This document shows, piece by piece, positions 1 to 11,777 of a stretch of 64,000 nt of DNA; position 1 is the stretch's first letter, and every line of letters begins with the position of its first letter. Source of the stretch: Psoroptes ovis (taxonomy: Eukaryota > Arthropoda > Arachnida > Sarcoptiformes > Psoroptidae); NCBI GenBank assembly GCA_002943765.1, contig PQWQ01000013.1, forward strand, positions 744,001 through 808,000, read 5' to 3'. The position numbers and the translations under genes are program-made. The notes beneath the pieces were generated by a model. The model made no database searches and was not told the DNA's origin. It was given only the letters and a program-made list of their open reading frames with translations.

Positions 1-108
1 ATCATTTTTAAAATAAATTTGAAGTTTGTTCTTGAAAAATTAATTTAGTGAAATAATTTATTTTCCAAAAATAAATTTTTTCCAATCAAAATAATTCAAC
101 AAATCAAA

Positions 109-290
109 ATGCCATCATTAGAATCATTATCATTAGAAGATACATTTCAAATAACATTACGTTCATTTTATAAATTTTGTAGGGTAAGTTTTTGTTTTAA
201 TTATTATTTAAATTAATTTGTGAATCTATTGATTTAAAGAACGATAAAATTCTTAAACCATTCAATGACAAAAACAAAATTATTTTTTGA
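109..290 (+). CDS. Possible 41-residue small protein, two exons
   Basis: A short ORF starts at ATG 109 and runs to 183, where the next bases are a good donor (GTAAGT). The next acceptor (AAAG at 236-239) opens an exon 240-290 that stays in frame to a TGA at 288-290. The 56-nt intron matches the usual intron size of this window. The predicted protein is 41 residues, acidic at the N terminus and basic at the C terminus, with no membrane segment. I do not recognise it. The alternative is that this is the first exon of a longer gene with its second exon elsewhere, but no continuing plus-strand coding appears before the HMG-CoA lyase gene at 861. Confidence 0.35.
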
Positions 291-860
291 ATTTAAAAAT
301 CGTTATTTTCTCAGAATGATAGTTGTTAGTAATGGCTAATAGTGGTGGCGCCCAGAAAGTTTTTCATTTTGCATCTAGTTTCACTTGTCAGTATCAATGA
401 TCAAGATGATCATTTGATGAAATGCTTCAAATGCTCTTTTATTCATTCGCGTAAACAACACACGCATAAATTCAAAAGTCTCTTTGAAAAAAATGATACG
501 ATTTTTATCATTCATTTATTTTTTCAAATATATCCAAACATCAATGAAGTATAGGGAAAAAAATTGAATCAATCATGATCCTCAATGATATTGAAAACAA
601 ATAAACATAGTTTTAAATCAATCATTGATTACCATTTTACATGTACACCAGATTAATGATTATTATTGTTTATAAAATCAATTCATTCATGATTTAAGTG
701 AATGAAAATTTCGATGATAAAAAGTAATAATTTTCAGGTTTAATTGTTTATAACGACCAAATCACTTTAAAAATTTGAATCGTTTACTTTGTTTACTTTT
801 GAAAAACAAACATATCTTCTCTATAGAATAATCATAATAATAAAAATTAAAAGAATCAAA
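291..860. other. Intergenic, no gene seen
   Basis: About 570 nt of AT-rich DNA between the tiny ORF and the HMG-CoA lyase start. Short ORFs occur by chance in both directions, but none has splice partners or recognisable sequence. It probably holds the HMG-CoA lyase promoter. Confidence 0.5.
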
Positions 861-2898
861 ATGAATCGATTAATTTCGAAAATAACTAAAAATACAAATT
901 CAATCTTCAATAATTATCATCATCATCATCATCAACAATCTGAATTGTTATTGATTTTTTCAAAATACAAACATATGCAACAAAAATTTTTAAATTATAC
1001 AATAAAAACAGCTGTTGTCGATATACATTTGTTGAAAAATGACAATAATACAATCCATAATCATAACAAAAATAATGATGATGGAGCAGGCGCTTATTTA
1101 TTGAATAATAATGATGATGATCGTATAATTTTACCAATTTCAATGGTAACCAATTGTAATAACAATAAAAATGTTGAAATGAATAAAATAGCAATAGTAT
1201 TAATGTTATTGAAACATTCAATTATGAGGCAGCAAAATCTACAGCAGCAACAAGAATTATTGAGTAATGAAATTTTTGTAAACAAATATTCTATTTGTGA
1301 TAAGTTTAATGAAATTATTGATTCAAATAAAAACAACATTGATAATTTGAATGTAAATAAAATCATTTCAAGAAACTCGAATCCATTATCTCGAATGTTT
1401 GATTCATTTAATTTATTATCATCAACAAAATCAACAATCAAAGATAATTATTTATCCAGTAAAATCGGCGATAATAATAATGTTAATAATAATAAATTAA
1501 TTTCAAATCATATTTCAGGCAAATTTTTTTCAAATATTTTTAATCAGAATAAATTATTCAATAATAATGAACGATTACATCAATTCATTTTGCCAAATAT
1601 TTCGCAATGTTTTCGTGAAATGTGTACTTCAGCGGTTACTACCAAGACCGCAACTACTTCAGTGAGTTCTGAGTATCGTTTTTTTTGGCGCCAAATTGTT
1701 TTATATTTTTATCAATCCATTTACCATAAGCTATTGTTATTTTAATCTTTTTCTGTTTTAATTACAGAATCGTGACATTTGGGCGAGGAAATATCCATCG
1801 TTTGTGAAAATTGTTGAAGTTGGTCCACGTGATGGTCTTCAAAATGAAAAGGTATTCGAATATTTTCCATTTCGATTGAGTTATTAATTCATTTTTATTG
1901 TTTAGGAATATGTTCCAGCTGAAACAAAAATAAAATTCATAAGCATATTATCTGAAAGTGGTCTAAATGTTGTTGAAGCAACAGCGTTCGTATCACCAAA
2001 ATGGGTACCACAAATGAAAGATCATAAAACTGTATTTAAAGCATTATCATCATCAGCTAATAATAATAACAATAATAATAAATCGAACCCAGATAAAATT
2101 AATTATCCAGTATTTGTCCCAAATCTAAAAGGTTTGAAAGATGCAATGGAGGTCGGAGTCAAAGAAATTGCTGTGTTCACCACGGTATCTGAAACATTCT
2201 GTATGAAAAATGTTAATTGTACGATTGATGAAAGTTTATTACGCGTTCAAGAGATATTAAATTTAGCATTGAAGAATAATATTAAAGTTCGAGGGTGTGT
2301 AAAATGATTGATGAATTTACAAAACAAATTACTTATTGAGAATTTTCATAGATATATATCTTGTTGTCTCGGATGCCCATATGAAGGTTTTATCCCACCA
2401 GAAAAAACAGCACAATTAGCGCATAAATTATATGAGATGGGCTGTTATGAAATATCACTAGGCGATACGATTGGTATTGGGACACCAGATAAAATGCGTG
2501 CTTTAATCGAGGAAACATCCAAATATTTACCGATAAATGTCATTGCTGTTCATTGTCATGATACTTATGGACAAGCATTAGTTAATATATTGACAGCATT
2601 AGAAATGGGTATCTCAATTGTTGATTCATCTGTCGCTGGTCTAGGTGGTTGTCCTTTTGCTAAAGGTGCAACCGGCAATGTTGCGACCGAAGATGTCGTC
2701 TATATGCTGCATGGTCTTGGTATCAAAACTGTATGTGATAATTGAATTAATGCTTTTCCTTACTAATTTCATCCAAATTCTTAGGGGGTTGATATAATGA
2801 AACTCATCGAAGCCGGTGAATTTATCTGCAAGGCTTTGAAACGTGAAACATCATCAAAAGTTGGTCGTGCATTAATGGCAAAACTATCATCAACATAA
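861..2898 (+). CDS. Hmgcl: Hydroxymethylglutaryl-CoA lyase, mitochondrial, with long N-terminal extension
   Basis: Five exons: 861-1661, 1768-1851, 1906-2294, 2352-2730, 2785-2898; all junctions agree in phase and give about 588 residues. The enzyme cleaves HMG-CoA to acetoacetate and acetyl-CoA in leucine breakdown and ketogenesis. Visible family marks are [10 protein letters not shown] (exon 2), [15 protein letters not shown] (exon 3), [11 protein letters not shown] with the metal-binding His pair, and the signature [19 protein letters not shown] with the active-site Cys (exon 4). The C terminus aligns with animal HMGCL. The family is usually about 325 residues; here exon 1 adds about 267 residues rich in Asn, Ile and His. 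Its first 20 residues are basic and free of acid, like a mitochondrial presequence, which favours the start at 861 over the in-frame codon at 789. A later Met in exon 1 remains possible. Confidence 0.93.
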
Positions 2899-3160
2899 TG
2901 GTTAAATTGATAAAAAATATGGATTATGTTTAATAATAATGATTTAAAATTTTTATCAATTTGTTTTAATTTGCTATTATATAGCAATTTTATAAATATA
3001 ATTATCATTAATTATTGAATGATTGATTGATTAATTGATTTTCTTACTCATTATTTTTTCATTTATATTTTTTAACCAAAATATTTAAACATATCAGAAG
3101 ATGTCAATTGAATAATTCAATCAAAAATAATTATAATATTCAAAAAAATTTTCAAATTGT

Positions 3161-3712
3161 CTACATATATTGTGTGACATCATCGAATTCATCGAAAATT
3201 ATTGTTTTTGATAATTGTTGTTGCATTTGTTGTTTGGTAAAATTTCTACATTGTTCAGATTGATATTGATAATCCGATGCACAATAATTGTTTGACATTA
3301 AACGATTAGCCCAATCAATAAGCATACGACGATAATGAATGTAACCATTCATTGTACAATATTTTATTCCTATATTTGTACGGCAATCAAATGTTTGCCA
3401 TAATTGACAACAAAATTTCTTTTCATCCTCATTAGATTCTAATGCAATCGATGATGATGATGATGGTAAATAACAATGATTCATTCTAATATCGCCATTA
3501 TATGATTCACTAGATGAGAACAATTGTTTATCAATCAATCGCCAACATTCAAAACAATCTTTATCGAATTCACAGGATTTTATTTGATGGATTGCAATAT
3601 CTTGTATAATTTGTTTATGCTGCCGTTGTTGATTTTCAATCATTGGCCAACAAAAAATGCATTCAATGAGAAAAATTGTGGTAGCCAAACCTAGAATTGT
3701 AATAGAATTCAT
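3161..3712 (-). CDS. Secreted Cys-rich protein, family unknown
   Basis: Single-exon ORF of 183 residues. I chose the Met at 3712 (MNSITILGLATT...) over the upstream in-frame one at 3748 because it puts a hydrophobic signal peptide of about 20 residues at the N terminus. The mature part has about ten Cys, including a CC pair and a CxxC in DCFECW, a Ser-rich stretch in the middle, and an acidic tail. An even number of Cys behind a signal peptide suggests a disulfide-bonded extracellular protein. I do not recognise the family. It is divergent from the ANL-like gene that starts at 4167, with 454 nt between the two starts. Confidence 0.7.
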   Translation of the reverse strand: MNSITILGLATTIFLIECIFCWPMIENQQRQHKQIIQDIAIHQIKSCEFDKDCFECWRLIDKQLFSSSESYNGDIRMNHCYLPSSSSSIALESNEDEKKFCCQLWQTFDCRTNIGIKYCTMNGYIHYRRMLIDWANRLMSNNYCASDYQYQSEQCRNFTKQQMQQQLSKTIIFDEFDDVTQYM

Positions 3713-4166
3713 AATTATTGACAAATGTATCAAATTAGAATTAAACAAACTTCAGATATACATTTAAAATAAAAGAATTGGATCGGTCATTTTTTAAAAC
3801 CATTTTATATCTTCGGTAATTTTTTGATTTAGATTTAGACTGCCAAATAAATCATAAACAAACAACATAAAATAAAACAAACAAATAAAAATCTAATAAT
3901 TGTCACACCTTAATTTAATAATCCGAATTACCATGACATCCACATACACACTAGAAGCACTTAAAAAACATCAATTTGTCACATACTTTCAATGATGGAA
4001 ACATGGAAAAAAATTGAAATAAAATAAACATCAACGGCAATTTAAGATTAGGTATCTAATCATCAAATATTTTTATTATAAAAATATGAGAATGATTAAA
4101 ACTTTTGTATTAAAACATCGACACGTAATTGAATAAGAATCAACTTCTTATTGAATAAATTTGAAA
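3713..4166. promoter_or_regulatory. Divergent intergenic region, likely shared promoters
   Basis: The 454 nt between two divergent start codons hold no ORF or repeat I can support. Promoters for both neighbours probably lie here; no clear TATA or initiator could be fixed. Confidence 0.3.
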
Positions 4167-6478
4167 ATGAATTCAAAAAATCGCTGGCCAAACATTGTTA
4201 TACCGACAAATATCGATATTTCGCAATGGTTGCAAGATAAATTCTCATTATATTCAAATTTATTATTTTTAGTATGTTTATTTTTAGTTCACAAACAAAA
4301 TTTGACAGATTGATTGGCATGTTTTTTTATACAACTAATTAATGTTTACTTCCATTTTTATTTTAATTGGCAGATTGATCATAATAATCGACAAAAAATT
4401 AAATATGGACATGTTTTCAATGATATTAAACGTATGATTAAAATTTTTGAAAAACAAAACATTTCATCTATCGATACGATTGCAATAATAATCAACAGTG
4501 ACACGAATAAAAATAATTCAATAACATATGAATATATTATTACAATATTAACGATTTTATTTATCAATGCTAAATTGGTTCTATTTGAATTTATTAATGA
4601 TAATGACATTGATTTAATTCAAAATGGTAACAAAAAAAAAAAATTAAAATGAATTTTATTTTCAAATTATAATAATAAATTTACCTTGGTCAATTATTTA
4701 TATGAATTTTCAGAAAAATTATTACATCAAATCATAGTGAAGTGTATGATTACAAAAATAATTGTAATAAAATCAACAAATTGTATGCAAAATGAAATAT
4801 GTTTTAAATTTCATAAATATTTCAAGGTCATTATATAAAAATTAAGCATGCAAATATTCTAATTATATCCGTTCATGTATTTTTTCCTCAATTATTGTCT
4901 TAGAATAATTTTTCCATATGGTTGGGTGATAAAAATGAGCAAACAATTAATTTTAAATCGATTAATGGAGATGAAAGATATTTTATGGCCGATGAATCAG
5001 CCAAAAATCATAATCGAAATCGAAAGAAATTTGTCGATTTAGGAAAAATCAGCACGAAAAACAATAATAATAAAAAAGATTTAGATACAATTATCTTGAT
5101 AATCAAGTTCAAGGCAGAAAATCATTTCACTGTTCATACAATTACTAATTATTTATTATTTTCGCAGTTAACATATGGTAAATTTTTAATTTTTGAATGA
5201 AATAAGGAAATAATCAAATATTTTAATTATAATTAATGATATCTATATTTCTACGTTTTTTTCTCTCCAGCAACATTGCCTGAATGTGGTTTTGAATGGA
5301 ATATGAATGACATTATAATGAAATTGAATGATAAACAAGAAAATTGGTTAAACGTGTTAACATTATTAATAATAATATCGATAGGTTCACAATTATTGAT
5401 TAATTTTGAAAATTTAGGATGGAAAAATTTTTCCTCATTAATCAAACAATATAGTATAACATCAATATTAATGAACTCAAATCATTTGATTGATTTAATT
5501 AAAGAAGATAATCAATTGGATCATAATTCACTTCATTCTATTGAGAAAATTTTATATTATAATCAAATATATCATAGTAATTTTATTTTTAAATTTATGA
5601 AAAATAGATTTAAAAATTTGCGACAATGTCGTTTTTTTCTATGTATGTAAAAAACATTATGATCATTTCAATTTCACATGACTGAAATTTTTTTTTCACT
5701 TCGATTTGAAACATTTCCTTGAAAAAAACAAATAATTTCAACATGTTTTCATAAAATTCAATACACTCATATTTAATACGATAAATACATTTAAGATTCT
5801 CTCGAAACAAGTGGTGTGATAGCTATTGAATTGACAAGACATCATTATCATCAACTTGGAAAGCAGGACGCACAAATGTCATTAACAACAGCAACAACAT
5901 CATCTATTGAACCATGGCCATCAATTAAAATACAATTACTGAATTGGAATCAAGGAAATTCTATAATTCATAATGATGATTTCAATCAACCAGGATATTT
6001 GTATGTTCATTACGCTGACGAATTCGAGGATAATGACGAGATTAGTGGCCGTTCATCAGAATTCAAATTTAATGATAAAAATTGGATACAAACAAATTAT
6101 GTTGGTTATTATGACAATGAAAAAAATTTCCAAATAATTGATCGTAACGAGAATATATTAACGATAAATGAACGGAAATACTCGAAAACAATCATTGAAA
6201 CAATAATGATGGCTAATAATTTGATTCAAATTAAAAATTGTTCAATCAATCAATTAATCAATGATGAGAATAATGATAAATCAATTTTGATTGAAATCCA
6301 ATTGAATGATAATGTGATTAGTCATGAGAATAAAATTGATGAAAAAATCTTGCGACATCAATTGATTGATAGTAAGTTTTTAAACATTGTAGGCAATAAT
6401 TTTCTAATTGAATTTTTGTTATTAGATTTCAATTTTACCGATCAAATTGTTGACAAATTTAAATTCAAATTTACTTGA
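4167..6478 (+). CDS. Divergent acyl-CoA synthetase/luciferase (ANL) superfamily protein, probable pseudoenzyme
   Basis: Six exons with matching phases: 4167-4271, 4374-4626, 4714-4826, 4904-5177, 5271-5642, 5796-6478; total 599 residues, normal for the ANL family. The fold is recognisable from order and spacing: an N-terminal segment with KIKYGHVFNDIKRM; a central exon with ILIIKFKAENHFTVHTITN where the P-loop and following helix belong; YSLETSG across the exon 5/6 junction where GYGxTET lies; and NYVGYYDNEKNFQIIDRNEN where the A7/A8 hinge TGD-x-GYYDxxGxxxxxDRxKE lies. Most catalytic features are missing: no SSGTTGxPK loop, the ribose-binding Asp of TGD is replaced (TNY), and the hinge Lys is lost, although the DR dipeptide and a Glu of motif A5 remain. 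The frame is open throughout, so it is more likely an expressed inactive relative than a dead gene. The assignment rests on alignment by eye. Confidence 0.7.
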
Positions 6479-6768
6479 CTTTTGGAAAAATTAAAATTTT
6501 TATTTGAAATTCGATACTAAATTAAATATAGATAAAAAATAACATAATGAGATCGATATATGGTAATGATGATTTTGGATCAATATTTTGTAAATAATGA
6601 TAAAATATCCATTGATGTACATTTGATGCAAAAAACAAATTAAATATGGAAAATTATGAAAAAGAAATGAAAGAAAAAACAATTTCAAATCAATTGAATG
6701 ATTTGATTGATTTTTCATCCTTTTTTTTCATTGTTGGAATGTTTTTAAGTAAAAATAGAAATCACATT

Positions 6769-7601
6769 TCATAATTTATTATGAGCAATACAATGTATTA
6801 GCAATATGAATGCCACAATAAACGATATGACTGTTATATCTTGATTAATGGTTATCGATCTTAGTTGGGACCAATGCTCTAAAAATTTATCGGCAATTTT
6901 ATCGGCTTCACTATTTTGAAAAAATACATAAAATTAAATAAAAGGAAAAATTAATAATTTTCATCAAATAGAATTAATATAAAATGAAAAGTTTAGTATA
7001 AAAATTGATAGAAAAAGTATGAAATGATAAAATAACAATATACCAAAAACAAATTAAAAATTAATAATCAAGGTTAAACTATTGAAATGTTCAGAAAAAA
7101 ATCATTATTTATTGAAAATTGCAAACAAAAATATTTTCCATTTAATCGTTCAATGTCAATTTCATTTGAATTTTTTTTTTTCATTTCATTTTATTTTATT
7201 TGATTGCATTTTGTTCATTATTATTATTATTAGTATGTTTCATGAGTAATTATTTGTTTTAGCAAAATGAAAAAAAAATTAATCACAATTGTCCATGTGT
7301 AAATAAATGAGAATGAAATGAAATTTTAAAAGAATGAATGAAAGAATATTGACATTACCCATACTATTTCCATGTTTGATTTAAAAGCTATTGTTAAGAG
7401 AAATATGGAATTTATTATTTATTCATTTTTTTCTCAATGATAATTTTTTGTCGTTTTTTTTGAAAGAAAATTTGATTTCAAATGCATAAGTATGTAAGAA
7501 ATTTTTTACTTTTTCAAAGATTTTTTTTCGAAATTGAAAGGTAAAATAATTATCATTAGTGATACTTACGGCAGTTGTAATGAATAATATGACGGTTCCA
7601 T
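6769..7601 (-). CDS. 57-residue single-span (tail-anchored-like) membrane protein
   Basis: Two exons on the minus strand: 7601-7570 (MEPSYYSLQL plus two bases) and 6910-6769. The donor is a strong CC|GTAAGT and the acceptor is AAAATAG; phase 2 agrees on both sides. The protein is 57 residues, with a short polar, partly helical N-terminal half (ADKIADKFLEHW) and one hydrophobic span (VISFIVAFILLIHCIA) ending five residues before the stop. That layout suits a tail-anchored or small integral membrane protein. I do not recognise the family. The 659-nt intron is unusually long for this window. Confidence 0.55.
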
Positions 7602-9593
7602 GGTTGTTTAATTGATTTTTTTTGTCAACCAAAATTTTTCTTAAAAAAATCTTGCAAATATAATCGGATAATAATTTTGTGGCTTGAAAATTTTGGATTT
7701 TCAAATTTTCGAAACGAATGTTTGTTGGTAGTCTTTGGATAATTATTTATTAATGAATGATTTTCAAGCAAAATGAATGAATCAGCGGAAAATTTTCAAA
7801 AAAGTAATAATTTTTTTTTCAAATCTCTTGCATGAATTCTTTTGAAAAAATTGAAGAAATATTAGAAACAAATTCAAATCACATTTATTTATAATTCAAA
7901 ATGAATATCAATTGACAATGAAAACAATGAAACAATCTTTTAAAAAATTGAAAAATCAAATTAAATCAAACTAAATTATGTAGTCTTGAATATTATTATT
8001 ATTGAAAATTATTTACAACATTTTCTTGCTGATTCATTAACAAAATATCAAATTAAATGAATGAATGAATCAAAATGCAGGTGTGTTTTGCTTCTGCTTC
8101 AATAAAATTTTCTATTGTGTTTTATGATTGTTTTTCAATGGATTGAACAGATTTAAATATGAAAATTTATATACAAAAATTAAAATTGAAAATTGAAATG
8201 CACACATACACGCACTCTATGGCTCTGTTGTGAATAATGCAATGCATTGAAACTAAAAAACCAAACAAATTGTCTGTATTAGTGTGTTCACTCTTGCACT
8301 CTTTACTCTTTATCAAATGAACATTTCTGTTCATTTTTTTCATACACATTCATTAATGAATGCAAAATGTTAAATGTTTCTCATATATATCTAATCACAG
8401 CAATCAGCACGCAGCAAAAAATCTCTGAATTTCTTTAATTTCTTCTGAAAATTTTTCTTTCATATTATAATATGAAATATGAAATCCTATAGGATTCAGT
8501 ACAGAAAAAATGAATAAATTGAAATGAAATCGTAAATTAATTTTATAAATTTCATCCTGTTTTGATGTGAACTAAATAAAATCATTTTTATTATCATTAT
8601 TAGTTATTGAATAAACAAAAATACGGAAAATTGAAAAGATTAATAAAAATACGAATAGGGAAAATAATGATAATAATAATTTGTTACATAATATGTATGA
8701 TAAACTCAAACTAAACTAATTTTTATGCTTATTACATCATGGCATGATTATTAATAGCATCCTAATCATTGCAAAAAAAAATTTACGTCATCCATTTTTA
8801 TCTTAAGTCGTTTTTCATTTCATTCATCCATGATCCATTCAAATTCACAAATCAATGGATCATTCATTCATTGCTTTCTTTCCTTTTAGAAAAGGAGATG
8901 AATTTGTTTCATTTATAATAATTTATGATGAAAATTTTCAAGAAATGCAAAAAAAAATAAAAAATTGCCATTCATTCATATAATCATTGAAATGTTTGTA
9001 AATATACTTGTAATGTATTGGTATTGAAACAAGTGCTCGCTTTTTTTTTTTTTTTTTTTGATTATATAATGATGATGTTTCTTAACCATTATCATTATCA
9101 TTACGATTGTAATGATATTTTTTTATGATACGATAAATTACAAGACATTGTTGATAATAATAATAATAAAAGCGTTTTGTTTGTATGTTTGTTTACTTGT
9201 TCATTCATAATAAACTTGATTGGCCAATATTTTGCTTTGAAATTATGATGAAACTGTAATTTGTATTTGTTATATTTGTATAATATTTGAAACATCGAAC
9301 ATTGAATTGTTATTTATTTTGTTTGTTTGTTTAGATAAATTAGCATCTTTTTCTCATATTGTTGTTGTTGTTGTTGAAAATTTCTATTTAAAATATGTAA
9401 TATTACTTTTTGTATAAATTTACGTCCATGTGCATATATTTTGAACATCTTTTATCAGATGTTTAATATGAAAAAAAAACTATGATAAAAATATGAAATT
9501 TTTTCTGCTAAATTTTGCAATGATTAATAATCAAAAAATCATGTGTGGGTGTGTCTAGAAAATATTTCACAATTATGATAACTATCTTAATGA
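7602..9593. other. Intergenic, no gene seen
   Basis: About 2 kb of AT-rich DNA between the small membrane protein and the stomatin 3' end. It has short direct runs of ATTC/GAAT and a poly-T tract near 9042-9059, but no ORF with splice partners. The 3' UTR of the stomatin gene probably occupies the right edge. Confidence 0.5.
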
Positions 9594-11346
9594 TTATTTT
9601 GATGTTTCCATTGGAATTGTCAACATTGGTATCGGTACAGGGAAATAAATGACCGTATCTTTGTTGAATGAATTCGAATTTAAATTCTGTAAAAAACGCA
9701 ATTGAAATGATATTGGTTCCATTGACATAATTTCTGATGCTTCTTTCAGACCATGTGATGCTTTTAGATCACCTTTTGCTGCAATCATCTTTTTTAGTTG
9801 TAATTGTTTGATTTGAAAATAAAGGAAAATAAAAAAGATTTGAAATGATAATAATATATGAGAAAAATAAGAGAAAGCAAATTACATTGTTTCATTGTGT
9901 GTGTGGCGGTCATTTTGATCATTAAAAATTGTAATCATTGTAATGTATAGTGGATTTTACGTAACGATGAATGAAAGAAAAAATTTAGGACAAATGATCG
10001 TTTTCATCATGCGATTTTTTTCACGAATAAAAAATAATAATTATCGGTATAATCGTGGTGATAATGATAATGGTGATCATTATTTTTTTCATACTCTTTT
10101 GTGCAAATATTTTGTTTTATTTTTCATTTTCATTTTTCATTCATTATTCAGACAAAAAATTACCTTTGCACGTGCATCTCTTGTTGCTTCAGCTTCAATA
10201 GCCATTGACCTTTGCATTGAAACAGGAAGTCTTACATCTTTACTAATTAAAATTAATAAAAATGAAAAAAAAATTGAATGAAAGGAATGAAATAAATAGA
10301 TGGGGGAAACAAAATAAAAAGAACATACACTTCGACACGTTCAATTTTTACTCCTATTTTGAAATTTAATTTTAAATAAAAGTAAAATTTTCTTTTAGAT
10401 TTCTTGGAATTTATGAAATTAAATGAATTTGACTAACCCCATGATTTTGTTACTGAATCGACTGACTTATTGATATCCATACCAATACGATTACGATCAA
10501 CCAATATTTCTGATAATGTTTTTCTGCCTAAAATTTTTCGCAGTGTGACCGATGTTAATAATTGTGTTGCTTGTCCATAATCAAATACATTTGATACCGC
10601 AATTGTTGGCAACCAAATACGATAAAATAAAACAGCATCAACCGAAATTGTAACAGAATCTTTGGTTAAAACCTTATGAATAGAAAATATATTTGAAAAA
10701 TATTCATAATTAAGTTATCATTGTAATTCAAAATACTTCTTGTGGTGGAATATCATATGTGATTGTTCGTAAATCGACAACTGAATAATCATCAATACAT
10801 GGCAGTATAAAAAATAGTCCTGGGCCGCGTGTTCCATATCCAACCAGTTTCCCTAAACGAAATATAACGGCTCTTTCATATTCTTGGACAATCTATTCAT
10901 GATGAAAATCAATCAAAGATTTAACAATAAATCATTGATAGAATGTCAATCGATAATGTCATTATGATTGTGCAAATATTATTTTTAAAAAAAATGTAAG
11001 AACAAAAACAAATGAATAAGAAATGAACAATGCCAATCATGCTAACAATCATATTAACCTTGAAACAAACTAATAAACTGATTGGAAATGTTGAAATCAA
11101 TAATAAATATGATCCTATTATGAATAAATTTTCAAAAATTGAATTTGATTCCGGTATTTGTTGTTGTTGATGATGATTGTGTTGTTGAGTGTGATTATTG
11201 TTATAATTATTGATATCGTTATTACGTTGATGTTGAGGATCAATCATTTGTGTTGTCATACGTGCAAATATCTTTTGATCATTATCACGTTGTATTGTTG
11301 TAATTGTAGCCATTGTTAAATCTGTTTTTGCCATTTTGTCATTCAA
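9594..11346 (-). CDS. Stomatin/MEC-2-like band 7 protein
   Basis: Six exons read right to left: 11346-11059, 10892-10737, 10672-10438, 10353-10329, 10242-10164, 9788-9594; about 325 residues, phases all agree. Stomatins are monotopic membrane proteins that oligomerise in cholesterol-rich membrane and regulate ion channels. The N terminus (about 65 residues, His/Gln/Asn-rich) is followed by one hydrophobic hairpin. The band 7 domain is clear: [67 protein letters not shown], then [10 protein letters not shown] and [19 protein letters not shown]. The last exon matches the usual C-terminal [17 protein letters not shown] and LRFLQNLNS. Exon 4 is only 25 nt long. Start could be 11346 or the Met at 11334. 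Confidence 0.92.
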
Positions 11347-11777
11347 ATTTTTTCTTAGTTTTTTAACAAATTAAAAAAGTTGTTTGACATTGAAGAATTT
11401 ATAAAATGGAATCTTTCGATCTTTTTTCTTCATCAATGTCTATAAACACTTGAGATTTTGTTTGAAACACAAAACTCAAATTGCAAAAATAATAATAATA
11501 GTAGTAATAACCATGGTTGTCAATGAAAATTTAAACGTTTCAAGAAAATATTGATCCATATTTCGTCATTTTCGATCAATTTTTCTCTTTAAAAACTCTG
11601 TAACTTTCTTTTATTTTATTCCGAAACGAATTGATTTTTTTATTAATTCAAAAATATAAATATGAATTTTACTTTATTTGTTGTTTTTCAGAAAAATATA
11701 TAAATTATATTTCATGAAAATTATGTCAATAATAAATGAAATCAAAAAATCGTTTAAATTAATCACTTATCGATCAA
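11347..11777. other. Intergenic between stomatin start and DAXX-like 3' end
   Basis: 431 nt. It includes the stomatin promoter side and the 3' flank of the DAXX-like gene. No ORF or repeat supported. Confidence 0.4.

Noticed and set aside
342..554. 70-codon plus-strand ORF upstream of HMG-CoA lyase
   Set aside because: No homology, no splice partners, composition like chance ORFs in this DNA.
907..1441. Two minus-strand ORFs opposite HMG-CoA lyase exon 1
   Set aside because: They are mirror readings of CAT/AAT repeats in the coding exon on the other strand.
7423..7704. 93-codon minus-strand ORF around the small membrane protein's first exon
   Set aside because: It overlaps a better supported spliced exon in another frame and shows no recognisable sequence.
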